From Hordeum vulgare subsp. vulgare (Eukaryota > Streptophyta > Magnoliopsida > Poales > Poaceae), in contig NC_058524.1 of the NCBI RefSeq assembly GCF_904849725.1, forward strand, positions 346,386,823 through 346,450,822: a stretch of DNA of 64,000 nt, written 5' to 3'. Shown in pieces: positions 34,537 through 45,282 of the stretch (the first letter of the stretch is position 1; every line of letters begins with the position of its first letter). Below the pieces are notes generated by a model. It searched no databases, was not told where the DNA came from, and was given only the letters and a program-made list of their open reading frames with translations. The position numbers and the translations under genes are program-made.

Positions 34537-37506
34537 CCACCTCCCCCTACCTAATTTAGCCTAACCCTAATCATATCGATTTTCGTGCCATCCAGCCTCA
34601 GCTGTCGCCAACCACAGCCCCTTCTTCCACCTTTCGCGGACCTGGAGGCCGAGATCGGAGGCTGTCAAACTCATCTGGGCCCGGACGCATCCACCAATGC
34701 CCAGAGCTGCGCTGAGCCCCCAGCTCTCCTCCTCCATGGCCGCCACCGTCGACGTCCATGCTGCCAGCGCCGCCCCGCACCACGACGAGGTCGCCAGACC
34801 CGGCCAGCTCGCCAGAATGCCACTGGAGCCCCGCCCCTTGTCGGGCCCGGCCGAACCGCGTCGCCCCGCGCCTCCTCTCTAGCCCAGCCAGCTTCCCCGA
34901 GTAGCCGAGCCGCAGCTCGCTCCCGCGGCCTCGCCTCGCCGTCGTGCTGCCCCGCCGTCGGCCAGCTAGTGCCCCCAGCCTCCGGCACCGCTGCCCCGTC
35001 CGCCTCCCACCACGCCGGCTACCGGAGCACCAACCCCCACCGCAGGTCGACGTCCCCACGCATTGGTTCCCGTTGCCATGCGCTCGCCAGCCTCGTTCTG
35101 TTAGGATCGATCCAGGTCCATGCTGTAGTTGTGTTGACCACCACGTGGGCAAGCCGAGCTCCCTCCGTCGCTCCTTCGACCCAGCTCCACACCGACGCCA
35201 GCCCAACACTGACCAGCCCAAGAGTCCTGAGGTGAGCCAACCCACCTAACTAGGGCCCCGTGCACATTTTAGTATATGTTGCCCAAGTGCCTTGTTGGGC
35301 CAGATCAGTTTCGGCCCGTGCAGTTTTTTTTAACGTCGTGCGGTTTTATTCATTTTCACAAAAAACTCATATTTTCAAACGCCCGTAGTTTTTCAACCGT
35401 GCGTCGGATCGCGACAAATTATAGATGTCAAACGTGTACATTTTCGCGTAGAATAATATTTTCCAACTCTCATGCATGTTTAAGGCTGGTTAGTGTGCTG
35501 ATTGCATTGGTTTGCATGTCGACGTGTTAGAAATGGTTTAGATCATAGTTATTTAACCGCACCTCCGTTGGAGATGAGCCATATATCTTAATGCACTAGA
35601 ACGACGAGTACAATCACGTGAACCACTTTGTTTTTCTGTTTAACAAACATAAAATGTGATTAGGACAAATCTGGACAGAATTAGAATGTAACGTGTGTGG
35701 TCATTTTGGAGATGCTATATGTCGTTTTCGGCCTCATTTAAAATGCCTAGATAGGTAGTTTAATTGCGCTTCACCCCTTGCCATGTTTAACAACATTTAA
35801 TTTTGCCGTGTAAATAAATAGGAGTGAACTAATTAAATAAATGTGGAGTTCCATCAATATGCTACTCGTTGCATATTGAGCTTCACTTAATGTGTAGCAT
35901 TTGATTGTTGTGAATTGTGATGCCATGCCTTGCATAATTTAAACTTGATATGCATCATATTAGGGTGTGCATCATGTCGTGCATGTGCCGGGGTGAATAT
36001 CGTGTCTATATTCTTTTCTGGTTTGCATCATCTCGATAGTGTTCCGCAAGCGTGTCGGAATGTGAGGATCCGTTCGACTACGTCGGTTCATCTGCTACAC
36101 GGAGTCGTTCTTCTTCCAAGCGGGATCACAGGCAAGATGATCATTTCCCTAGAAACCGTTACTATCATTGCCATGTTAGTTGTCTCGTTTCTTTTATTAT
36201 GTCTCGATGCCTGCCACCTGTTAAAATATCAGGCTCCCAGCATTGCCATGAAAATCTTCAACCTTACTACAACATAGAAAACCACTGATTGGCTATGTTA
36301 CTGCTTTCTTAACCATTTGATAGCTTTGCTAGTTGCAGGTGCAATTGCCTCCATGTGATAACATGGGTTCGTTGTTATATCACCATATTATTGTTAATTA
36401 ACTTAATGCACATATATACTTGGTAAAAGGTGGAAGGCTCGGCCATTCTAGCCTCGTGTTTTGTTCCACCTATGCCGCCTTAGTTTTTGCTACTGGTGTT
36501 ATGTTCCATAAATGAGCGCTCCTAACATGCTTGGGGCTCTTATGGGGACCCCCTAGATTCTCGTTTTGGGATAAAGCTTCTCTGGCAAGGCCCAACCTTG
36601 GTACTGTATTTGCCCAACATAATAATTCCGTTAATACTGAAAACATAGGGTGTCATGAACCTGAGGAGTAATTCAACATAATACAGGGAGGGCCAGTGTT
36701 GATGATGCTGGACCAATATAAAGCATTATGTGGGGCCAACCAGGGGCAACTCAGGAGATTTCTATCAGGCTACTGTACGCGTCGCTCATCCATCGTGTCC
36801 TGATAATGAGATACGCGACTCTTATTGGGATTGTCGACACGTCGGGCGGCCTTGCTGGACTTGTTTTACCTTTCTCGAGCGTCTTGTGGGAGGGATTCCG
36901 AGGATGCTTTGGGTTATCTCGAGGTTGAGGTTTTCCAATAGGAACCCCAGGAGATCACGGGTTTTCCCTGATCGAGGTTATTCCATCGCAGTGTGTGGTA
37001 GTTTGTGATGGACTAGTTGGAGCACCCCTGCAGGGTTAAATCTTTCGAAAAGTCGTGCCCACGGTTATGTGGCAACATGGAAACTTTGTTTAACATCCGG
37101 TTCTAGATAACCTGAAGTAAACTTAACTAAAAACTTGGCAACTGAGTGTGTAACCGTGACTGTCTCTTTTGTGAGCTCCTTCTCCGATCGAGGACACGGT
37201 GGGGTTATGACTGACGTAAGTAGGTGTTCAGGATCATTCATTTGATCATTATTAGTTCACGTCCAATTATGCATAGATCATCCCCTTTTATTCTTGTACT
37301 CGTAAGTTAGCCACCTCAATAAATGCTTAGTCGCTTCATGCAGCCTCACCACTTAACCATACCTCACATATTAAGCTTTGCTAGTCTTGATACCTTTGGA
37401 AGTGAGATTGCTGAGTCCATGTGGCCCACAGATTACTACAACACCAGTTCCAGGTACACGTAAGGAGTTACTTTGACGTGGGCGTGCTGATTGTGCTATT
37501 TGGAGT

Positions 37507-37527
37507 TTCTTCTTCTTCTTCTTCTTC
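37507..37527. repeat. (TTC)7 microsatellite
   Basis: Seven uninterrupted TTC units within the LARD-2 3' LTR. The 5' LTR has a shorter interrupted TTCTTCTTC run at the matching place (near 30605), so the repeat expanded after insertion or varies between copies. Confidence 0.85.
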
Positions 37528-37918
37528 GATCTAGGATGAGTTCCAAGCTGGCAGCCTCGGATAGCAAGGAAGGACGTCATTCTTTTATCGTTTATTTTCT
37601 TCCGTAGACGGACCCTGCTCTTCTTCATTATGATTTTATGTGTTGTACTGATGTGACTCTGATGTAGCTTCTCGCGAGTGTAAGCCAACTCCTTATACCC
37701 ATCTTTTTAGTACATCTACTTGTAATGATATCCATTCTTGCAAAACAACGAGATGCATTTCAATCCCTGTCGAGGCCGTCGCGCCAAAATAAGGAGAGGA
37801 CCGCATCTTGGGCATTGCATTAAGATACCATATTAATCAGGTTTTGCGTCTTTTACTTCAATAAGGTTCCAAGTAAAGCCTTTGCGATAGTGTGGACACT
37901 TGCTTGATTGATTTTGTG

Positions 37919-38470
37919 CAAAAACAGAAACTCTTACGTCTAGTGCAGAATTTCTCTGATTTTCTGGAGCATCAAAAAGTTGTAAATTTTTACACACTCT
38001 TTTTTTGCAAATTATATATGGTGTCCTAAGTTTCAAAATCTGTGTAGTCACGGAAGTATAGTTTTTATTGCGATCTTCACAGGTTGTTCTGTTTTTGACA
38101 TATTATGTTTTGCATGCATAGTTTGCTTGTTTTAGTGTTTATGTAGCTTATATTGAGTGATATAAATTATGGTAATGGTATAATACATTTTATTATGTGA
38201 TAAAAATCATTAATCTTGTCTTTACAGTACCTAAGTGAATGATATATCTTTATTACACTTACCCATGTCACGAAGTTCCGTTAAGTTTTGTGTGATTTAA
38301 GTTTTCACGTTTTGGGTGAGATATCAATATGAGGTGAATAAGGAGCAGCATGAACCAAATCTTGGGGATGTACAAGGCACCCCCAAGGTACTATCCAAGG
38401 AATATTCAAGCGTCTAAGCATGGGGATGCCCCGGAAGGCATCCCCTCTTTCGTCTTCAACACTATCGGTA
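37919..38470 (+). repeat. Tandem non-coding module, copy 1
   Basis: Ordered landmarks are CAAAAACAGAAACT (37919), CAGGTTGTTCTGTTT (38090), TTTACAGTACCTAAGTGA (38220), GTTAAGTTTTGTGTGA (38281) and CTTGGGGATGTACAAGGC with a second CATGGGGATGCCCC near 38420. All recur in the same order in copy 2 about 720-730 bases later. No coding frame is conserved between copies. Confidence 0.65.
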
Positions 38471-38641
38471 TATCTTACTTAGAACTATATTTTTATTCAT
38501 CACGTAATATATGTGTTGCTTGTAGCATCATTTTATTTTGTTTTTCTCTATTATATGTTATTTTTAATCTTGATTCTCAATAAAAAAAAGTTCCAAGAAT
38601 TGCGTTTAGAATGCTTGAAATGCATATGTGATGTGTGTTGT

Positions 38642-39190
38642 CCAAAAACAGAAACTTTTGTTGTAGTATCTGAATCATCATATTTTACTGGACCGTGGAA
38701 AGTTTGTGCAATTTTTAAACAGTTTTGTCATAAAAATTATTTATCCTGCCCTAATTGTTCAGAATTTTTTTGATTTACACACGTACAATTTTCGAATTAA
38801 TTGCTATAGGTTGTCCTGTTTAGACATATTATTGTCATACTTTTGTTATCGACTTATCCTATAGTCTTCATAGCCTATATTGGTAGATATAAATTGTGTA
38901 AATAATAGTAAATAGTATATAATGTTTGAAAATTATTATGCAACTTGTTTTGACAGTACATGAAGTGTTGATTTATTCTTACGTGTACTAACCTATCTCA
39001 CGAGTTGTTTTCAAGTTTTGTGTGAATGAAGTTATTGAGACTTACGTGAAAGCGGGATATGAGAGGATTGAACAAGATACAAAAGTTCAAGCTTGAGGAT
39101 TCCCAAGGCACCCCATGTAAATATTTCAAGAAGTTTCAAGCATCTAAGCTTGCGGATGCTAGGCATCACACATCTCTTCGTCAACAAATA
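38642..39190 (+). repeat. Tandem non-coding module, copy 2
   Basis: Landmarks are CAAAAACAGAAACTTTTG (38643), TAGGTTGTCCTGTTT (38807), TTTGACAGTACATGAAGTG (38950), TTCAAGTTTTGTGTGAAT (39010) and CTTGAGGATTCCCAAGGC (about 39094). Divergence from copy 1 is high, so the duplication is old. The two copies form the 3' non-coding interior of the 23269-42654 element. Confidence 0.65.
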
Positions 39191-40614
39191 ATGGTTAGCC
39201 TATGTTGATCCTAAGTTTTTATTTATCCACATGATATGTGCCATTCCTAGAGTGCATTTTTTTTATTTGTTGTTTCAAATAAAATATCAGATCGGAAAAA
39301 ATATATTGAGATAGAGTCCTCACATAGCTACTTATTTGTTTAACTACTCATTGATCTTCACTTATATCTTTTTGAGAGTAGTTTGATGTTTACTCTTGTG
39401 CTAGACTTATATCCTAAGAGTAAATTGTGAATGAATGAAATATCATAATATTAAATTATAAATGTGCTACATTCTTACTAGTAGTTCCACATTTGGTTAA
39501 ATCCGTTGAAGTTTGACAATCATAGTATTGGTCATACAAGCAATTCATGAATGACTAGTATATGAAAGAGAGCTTTCACATATAAATATATTATCTTGGA
39601 CATATTTTATGATTGTGAACACCATTTAATTATTTTCAAACTTGATCAAATAGTTGAAGATGGACAAGGAAGACAGTGTAATGGTTATGTTTGGGTATAT
39701 TTGCACAGAACTTATATTGTTATGGACCCTCCAACATGTGGTACTTGTTTAGAACCTTTTTCTAGCCAAAACTTCGTATTAAGTAGAAATACTACTTGTG
39801 CATCCAAATCTTTGATCCAAGTTTCTTCCATGAGAGTCCACCATTCCTACTACCTATATATATGGTATTTCACTGCCATTCCAAGTAATTTGCATGTGCC
39901 ATCTCTAAACATTTAAATAAACATCTATTTTGTGTGCTCGTACCACTCATGGAGCGACGGGGTGGTCATTATCTTCCATGCTAAGTGAGTTATTCTCAAG
40001 ACGAGTGTTTATTCACTTAACATTGCAAGAGACAGGCTCGTAAAAAGGATGCCCAGTCCTGCATGATACAAAAATAAATAAACAAGAACCCCCCATAGAA
40101 AGTTGATTGTTTGGATGGTACCCGTGGATACGTCTAGCCATGGAATGTGTTTGAATTGTGGAGGGGGGTAAACTTTTAATTCTGTTTGGGAACTGCTAAT
40201 AAAGTGATTAGCATGGAAGATATTGAAAACTCTATTGTGACATTGACATGAAAGGTACACCACCCAATATTACATATTCTTCTCCGTTTTAAAACAATGA
40301 GCTCTTGCACGTGTGCAAATCCCTGCTTCCCTCTATGAAGGGACAATCTATTTACTTTCACGTTACTTACTTATCATGTTGAGTCAACTTCTTATTCAAA
40401 CCTAAATCTATTAGTTGGCAAGAACCATGTGGTGGGGAAAGATATAAACATATATATCCACTTGAATATATTTGATCGTGATTCATTATTGTTGAAAGTT
40501 ACCTTATGATAAGTATGTTGGGAGGCAAAATTTAAGACCCTTTCCTTATCTGTGTTCGATGGATGTTGTTTGTTCTAAAAGTATGCCTTGAGTATTAGCA
40601 GTCATAGGATGCTA
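39191..40614 (+). other. Non-coding distal interior of the non-autonomous element
   Basis: I see no gene here. The longest frames are under 110 codons and have no recognisable motif. The stretch continues the 3' interior of the element up to the MITE at 40615 and then to the purine-rich AAGCTTGGGGATGC at 40998-41011. Confidence 0.5.
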
Positions 40615-40707
40615 CTCCCTCTGTCCCAAAATAAGTGTCTTAAGCTTAGCACAATTTTATACTAGAGCTAGTACAAAGTTAAGACAGTTATTTTGGGACG
40701 GAGGGAG
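40615..40707. mobile_element. Stowaway-type MITE (93 bp)
   Basis: Terminal inverted repeats are CTCCCTCTGTCCCAAAATAA and, from the other end, CTCCCTCCGTCCCAAAATAA. The TA target duplication is at 40613-40614 and 40708-40709. This is the classic Stowaway (Tc1/mariner-class) signature in grasses. There is no coding capacity; it would move by a mariner-like transposase supplied elsewhere. Confidence 0.93.
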
Positions 40708-41011
40708 TATATTGTAATTGAGTATGTGGAGCTCTTGCTTAGACTTTACGATGCATTGAAATTTTTTGATGACTAAGAACATTGGTTGTTAAGTTTTAAG
40801 AGAATGCATTGTTTGAACTATGACATGTGAATTGATCGGTACCCTACCATGGTGAGTTTTATGAGAGAGAAAATTGGTTATGATGCTAGAAAAAGTTTTT
40901 GGAATTATCATTGATCAATATTATACATTAAGCTAGCATTCACACCTCAAAAATTATCTTTTGTTATCATTTACCTACTCGAGGAAGAGTAGGAATTAAG
41001 CTTGGGGATGC

Positions 41012-42654
41012 TGATATGTCTCCAACGTATCAATAATTTATGAAGTATTCATGCCATATTCACCTATGTTTATAATAATTTTTATATGGCTTTGATGCAC
41101 TTTTGTGATTTATTTAGAACTGACCCGGACTGGCGTTGTTTTCAGCAAAATTACCATGGTGTTGTTTTTTGTGCAAAACATGAAAGTTCTCGGAGTCGCC
41201 CCAAAATTTTGACGGTTTTTTCTGGAACATATGAGCAATATTGGTGTGAAGAACCACCATAGGGGAGCCACCTGTAGGACACAAGCCAACAGGGCGCGCC
41301 CACCCCCCTGGGCGCGCCCTGATGTCTTGTAGGGCCCACGTGGCTGCATTTAGCATGATTCCAACGCTGAAAAATCCTATATATACCAAAACCCTCAAAA
41401 ATTAAGAGAGAATTTCCGCTCTGCCGGCGCACCTCTCTGTATCAACGAAAACCCCATCTAGAGCCTTTCCAGTACCCTGTCGGAGGGGGGAATTCATCTC
41501 CGGTAGCCATATTCATCATCCCGGTGGAGGCCATGACAAGGAGGGAGTATTTCACCCTCGGGGCTGAGGGTATGTACCAGTAGCTATCTGTTCAATCTCT
41601 CTCTCATGTTATTGAGATGGCACGATATTGATGTATCATGAGCTTTGTTAATATAGTTGGATTATATGGTGTTTGCCCCTTTCTATATTGTTGTGATGAA
41701 TTGAATCTTTCCCTTTGAGATTTTGTTATGTCGGATTAAATATTGGATTTGAGAATACTTGATGTATGTCTTGCATGTGAATACTCGTAGTGACAATGGG
41801 GTATTCTATTGATTCACATGATTTGTTTTATGGCATCAACTTTCGAATTCCGGTGACCTTGGGGATCTATGCACGTGTGTTGATTACACATTTTAATATT
41901 ATGTTCCCCAATTGAAATCTTGGCGTACTCTTTGAAGTTATTTGTGTTGGATTGAATATGATGAATCTAAAATTGTTTTATGCATGCCTTATAATTAACC
42001 CACGCATACTTGAGGTGACACTGGAGTATCTAAGTCACATTAGGTTTGATTGATATGTATCATGGGTGTTATTCTAGTACAAACTCTAGGGTTGTTTGTG
42101 ACACTTATAGGAATAGCCCACAAGATTGATCGGAAAGAATAACTTTGAGGTGGTTCACGGCCTACAAAAACTTCTTAATATGTTCTCCTCTAATAGAAAA
42201 TTTGGAGTGATTCTTTGTTGCACGTTGAGGGATGATCATATGATTCTACTATGTTAGCATTGTTGAGAGATTTCACTAGTGAAAGTATGAACCCTTGGCC
42301 TTGTTTGTAAGCACTTATATAACGTTTTTATCATTGTTTACTACTTGCTACCTCATTGTTTTTATTCACATTATAATAATCTATATCTACTATCCATACA
42401 CACTTGTATCACCATCTCTTTGCCAAACTAGTGCACCTATGCAATTTTCCATTGTATTGGGTGTGTTGGGGACACAAGAGATTTCTTGGATTTGATTACA
42501 GTGTTGCTTGAGAGAGACCATATTCGTCCTACACTTCCCATGGATTGATAAACCTTAGGTCATCCACTTGAGGGAAATTTGTTGTTGTCCTACAGAACTG
42601 TGCAGTTGGAGGCCCAACAACGTCTACAAGAATAAAGTTGCACTGTAGACATCA
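41012..42654 (+). repeat. 3' LTR of the non-autonomous element
   Basis: 1643 bp, TGATATGTCTCCAACG to CACTGTAGACATCA. It is the direct repeat of 23269-24907. It is preceded by the purine-rich AAGCTTGGGGATGC (40998-41011), the presumed plus-strand primer, and followed by the target duplication AGGGC. Confidence 0.9.
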
Positions 42655-42659
42655 AGGGC

Positions 42660-42965
42660 TTGTGAAAGTAGTTTTCTCTTGGTATTCCTTTAACACATGT
42701 ATTTGAGAAAAAACACAATATCAATCAAGAAATAAAAAGTGTGTGTGCTTAGATAATCTTTCTAACATTTGATCAATAAATGCCGTGGGGTAATGATCTT
42801 TTTTAGTAGGTTAGCTTAATTTCCTGATATCAGTGACCATCCTATAATAAGTTACAATTCTTTGAGGAATGAGTTCATTTTTATCATTAGGAACAAAGTT
42901 ATACCTCCTTTATTAGGAACATAATGAACATGATTTACCCATCTACTACCAGCAATAGGATAAAT
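42660..42965 (-). pseudogene. Athila-type reverse transcriptase relic, second half
   Basis: Continuation of 22978-23268. The plus text GTGTGTGTGCTTAGATAATC, AATGATCTTTTTTAGTAGG and TGAGTTCATTTTTATCATTAG is colinear with 49615-49775 of the younger Athila element. In translation this is the stretch upstream of the RT catalytic box (fingers-palm region). It stops abruptly at 42965, where the LTR of the chromovirus-like element begins with TGCGGGACCCCG. Confidence 0.8.
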
Positions 42966-43746
42966 TGCGGGACCCCGATCCTAAGCCATACAATTCCAGC
43001 TTGTAACTTATATCACTTTGTGGCCTCACGCACGGTAATCACCACGGCTGCCACCTTACCTTGGTTGCCTTTTGGCTCACGTATATGACTATGTCGCCAT
43101 CAATCATATGTGAGAGAACACGGGTCGACATGACTATTTATAAACCCAAGTGTCATATCCGTACAGGGACACGCATACATAATCCAGCAATGCAGGTGTC
43201 GGTCAACAGCATGTGTAGACGAGTCGTAGAAAGCTACTAGGTGTCCATTACACGCATGACATTTCCTCGAGGGGACAAACACAGCAGCAAATATGGATAC
43301 ATGCCGGTCAATCAATGTGTCCGGAGAAGTAGCAAGCTACCAAGGCTGGGTGGAAGCACAAAGAGGCATTTCCCCGTAAAGAGTACTACTAGAGGCACAC
43401 AACTAGGTGTCGAATCCCACACATACCAATGCATTTCAAGCATACACACAATATGCACGATGTGTAGATACAACATGGCATCACAACATAACTCTATAAC
43501 ACATCATTTATTTAGTAGGCTCCGAGGTGCCAACATAGTATAATGTTACAAACAGGGGGATCACATGACCCAACATTAAGAGCATACAGACAACAAGTGG
43601 AAGTTACATGCTTGGGTACATACATCTACTAAAAGCGGTTGATAAGCCTGAGAAGCTACAATGACCCTACCATAGGAGAGAGACCACAATCTGGGTTCCC
43701 AAGATAATCCATCGATGTCAACCTCAAGAGGAAAACGTAAAGTGAA
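42966..43746 (-). repeat. 3' LTR of the chromovirus-like element, terminal piece
   Basis: This is the LTR end (minus GGGGTCCCGCA). Non-coding text of a type I know from Triticeae LTRs (CACGTATATGACTATG, GACATTTCCTCGAGGGGACA, CAACATGGCATCACAACATA). It is cut at 43746 by the Athila element; GTGAA at 43742-43746 would be that insertion's target site. Confidence 0.7.
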
Positions 43747-45267
43747 TGATGACCCACGAGTATAGGGGATCAATCGTAGTCCTTTTGATAAGTAAGAGTG
43801 TCGAACCCAACGAGGAGCAGAAGGATCTGACCAGTGGTTTTCAGCAAGGTAAAATCTGCACGCACTTAAATTGTCGGTAACAAGTGATTGTGTATTGAGA
43901 TGATTCGTAGCAAGCAACAAGTAACAAAAGTAGCAACGGTGCAGCAAAGTGGCCCAATCCCTTTTGTAGCAAGGGACAAGCCTGGACAAAGTCTTATTGG
44001 AGGAAAAACGCTCCCAAGGACACACAGGAATTTCTGTCATGCTAGTTTCATCATGTTCATATGATTCGCGTTCGTTACTTTGATAGATTGATATGTGGGT
44101 GGACCGGCGCTTGGGTACTACCCTTACTTGGACAAGCATCCCACTTATGATTAACCCCTCTCGCAAGCATCCGCAACTACGAAAGAAGAATTAAGACAAA
44201 GTCTAACCATAGCATTAAACTAGTGGATCCAAATCAGCCCCTTACGAAGCAACGCATAAACTAGGGTCTAAGCTTCTGTCACTCTAAAAACCCATCATCT
44301 ACTTACTACTTCCTAATGCCTTCCTCTAGGCCCAAATAATGGTGAAGTGTTATGTAGTCGAAGTTCACATAACACCACTAGAGGAAAAACAACATACAAC
44401 ATATCAAAATACCGAACGAATACCAAATTCACATGACTACTATTAGCATGACTTATCCCATGTCCTCAGGAACAAAAGTAACTACTCACAAAGCATAATC
44501 ATATTCATGACCAGAGAGGTAATGAGTAGCATCAAGGATCTGAACATAAACTCTTCCACCAAGTAATCCAACTAGCATCAACTACAAAGAGTAATCAACA
44601 CTACTAGAAACCTTACAAGTACCAATCGGAGTCGCGAGACGGAGATTGGTTACAAGTGACGAACTAGGGTTTGGAGATGAGATGGTGCTGGTGAAGATGT
44701 TGATGGTGACGAGTCCCCTCCGATGAGAGGAGTGTTGGTGATGACGATGGCGACGATTTCCCCCACCGGGAGGGAAGTTTCCCCGGCAGGATCGTCCTAC
44801 CGGAGCTCTAGATTGGTTCTGCTCAAGTTCCGCCTCATGGCGGCGGAGAAACCACGAAAAAGCTCCTCCGTGATTTTTTCCTGGACAAAACCCTCCATAT
44901 AACAAAAGAGGGGGCCAGTGGGCAAGTGGGCTGCCCACAAGCCCCCATGGCGCGGCCTGGGGGGTGGCCGCGCCGTGCAGGCTTGTGGGCACCCCCTGGT
45001 GCCCCTCTGGCACTTCTTCGACCCAGTATTTTTGATAAATCGGAAAAAAATCACCGTTGATTTTCACGGCGTTTGGAGTTGCGAAAAATAGGTATCTCAA
45101 CTTTGCTCCACTTTCAGGCCAGAATTCCAGTTGCCGGAATTCTCCCTCTTCATGTAAACCTTGCAAAATAAGAGAGAAAAGGCATAAGAATTGTACCGTG
45201 AAGTGAAATAACAGCCCAAGAAGCGATAAATATCAACATGAAAACATGATGCAAAATGGACGTATCA
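43747..45267 (-). repeat. 3' LTR of the Athila-lineage element
   Basis: 1521 bp. The plus strand begins TGATGACCCACGAG and ends AAAATGGACGTATCA. Adjacent GTGAA at 43742-43746 is the presumed target site. Open frames at 43576-44166 and 44582-45166 have counterparts in the other LTR simply because both are copies; they are not accepted as genes. Confidence 0.9.
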
Positions 45268-45282
45268 ACTCCCCCAAGCTTA
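45268..45282 (-). promoter_or_regulatory. Polypurine tract
   Basis: The minus strand reads AAGCTTGGGGGAGT directly before the LTR start TGATACGTCC. This is the plus-strand primer site for the Athila-lineage element. Confidence 0.75.

Larger units (their letters stand above)
27190..37819 (+). mobile_element. Complete Sukkula-like LARD (LARD-2), plus orientation
   Basis: LTRs at 27190-30922 and 33952-37819 flank a 3.0 kb non-coding centre. The target duplication TTAAG is intact at 27185-27189 and 37820-37824. A tRNA-Met type primer site follows the first LTR, and GTGTAGGAGAGT precedes the second. LTR ends (TGTGACAGCCC or TGTCACACCCCG to GGGCATT(A/G)CA) match those of LARD-1 in inverted orientation. 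It inserted into the interior of the non-autonomous element 23269-42654. Confidence 0.9.
33952..37819 (+). repeat. LARD-2 3' LTR
   Basis: 3868 bp, TGTCACACCCCGAGACC to GGGCATTGCA. A TATTTAAA box is at 34529-34536 and the GC-rich tract at about 34600-35240. It retains the block that the 5' copy has lost. A (TTC)7 run is at 37507-37527. Confidence 0.9.
23269..42654 (+). mobile_element. Complete non-autonomous LTR retrotransposon, plus orientation, with nested inserts
   Basis: LTRs at 23269-24907 and 41012-42654 are direct repeats with TG...CA ends. The 5 bp target duplication AGGGC is intact at 23264-23268 and 42655-42659. A decayed tRNA-Asp primer site follows the first LTR, and AAGCTTGGGGATGC precedes the second. 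Without nested elements the interior is about 5.5 kb. It holds one broken acidic ORF and no RT, RNase H or integrase. It is therefore a non-autonomous element, probably served by an Athila-lineage partner with the same primer tRNA and a similar TGATACGTC start; that link is inference. Confidence 0.9.

Noticed and set aside
43576..44166. 196-codon minus frame
   Set aside because: It spans the LTR boundary at 43747 and its counterpart in the other LTR is broken differently (52006-52458); a chance frame in LTR sequence.
44582..45166. 194-codon minus frame, with a similar 157-codon frame at 52874-53347
   Set aside because: The two are LTR copies with different frame breaks; Pro/Arg/Gly-rich and no domain. 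Conserved only because LTRs are identical at insertion.
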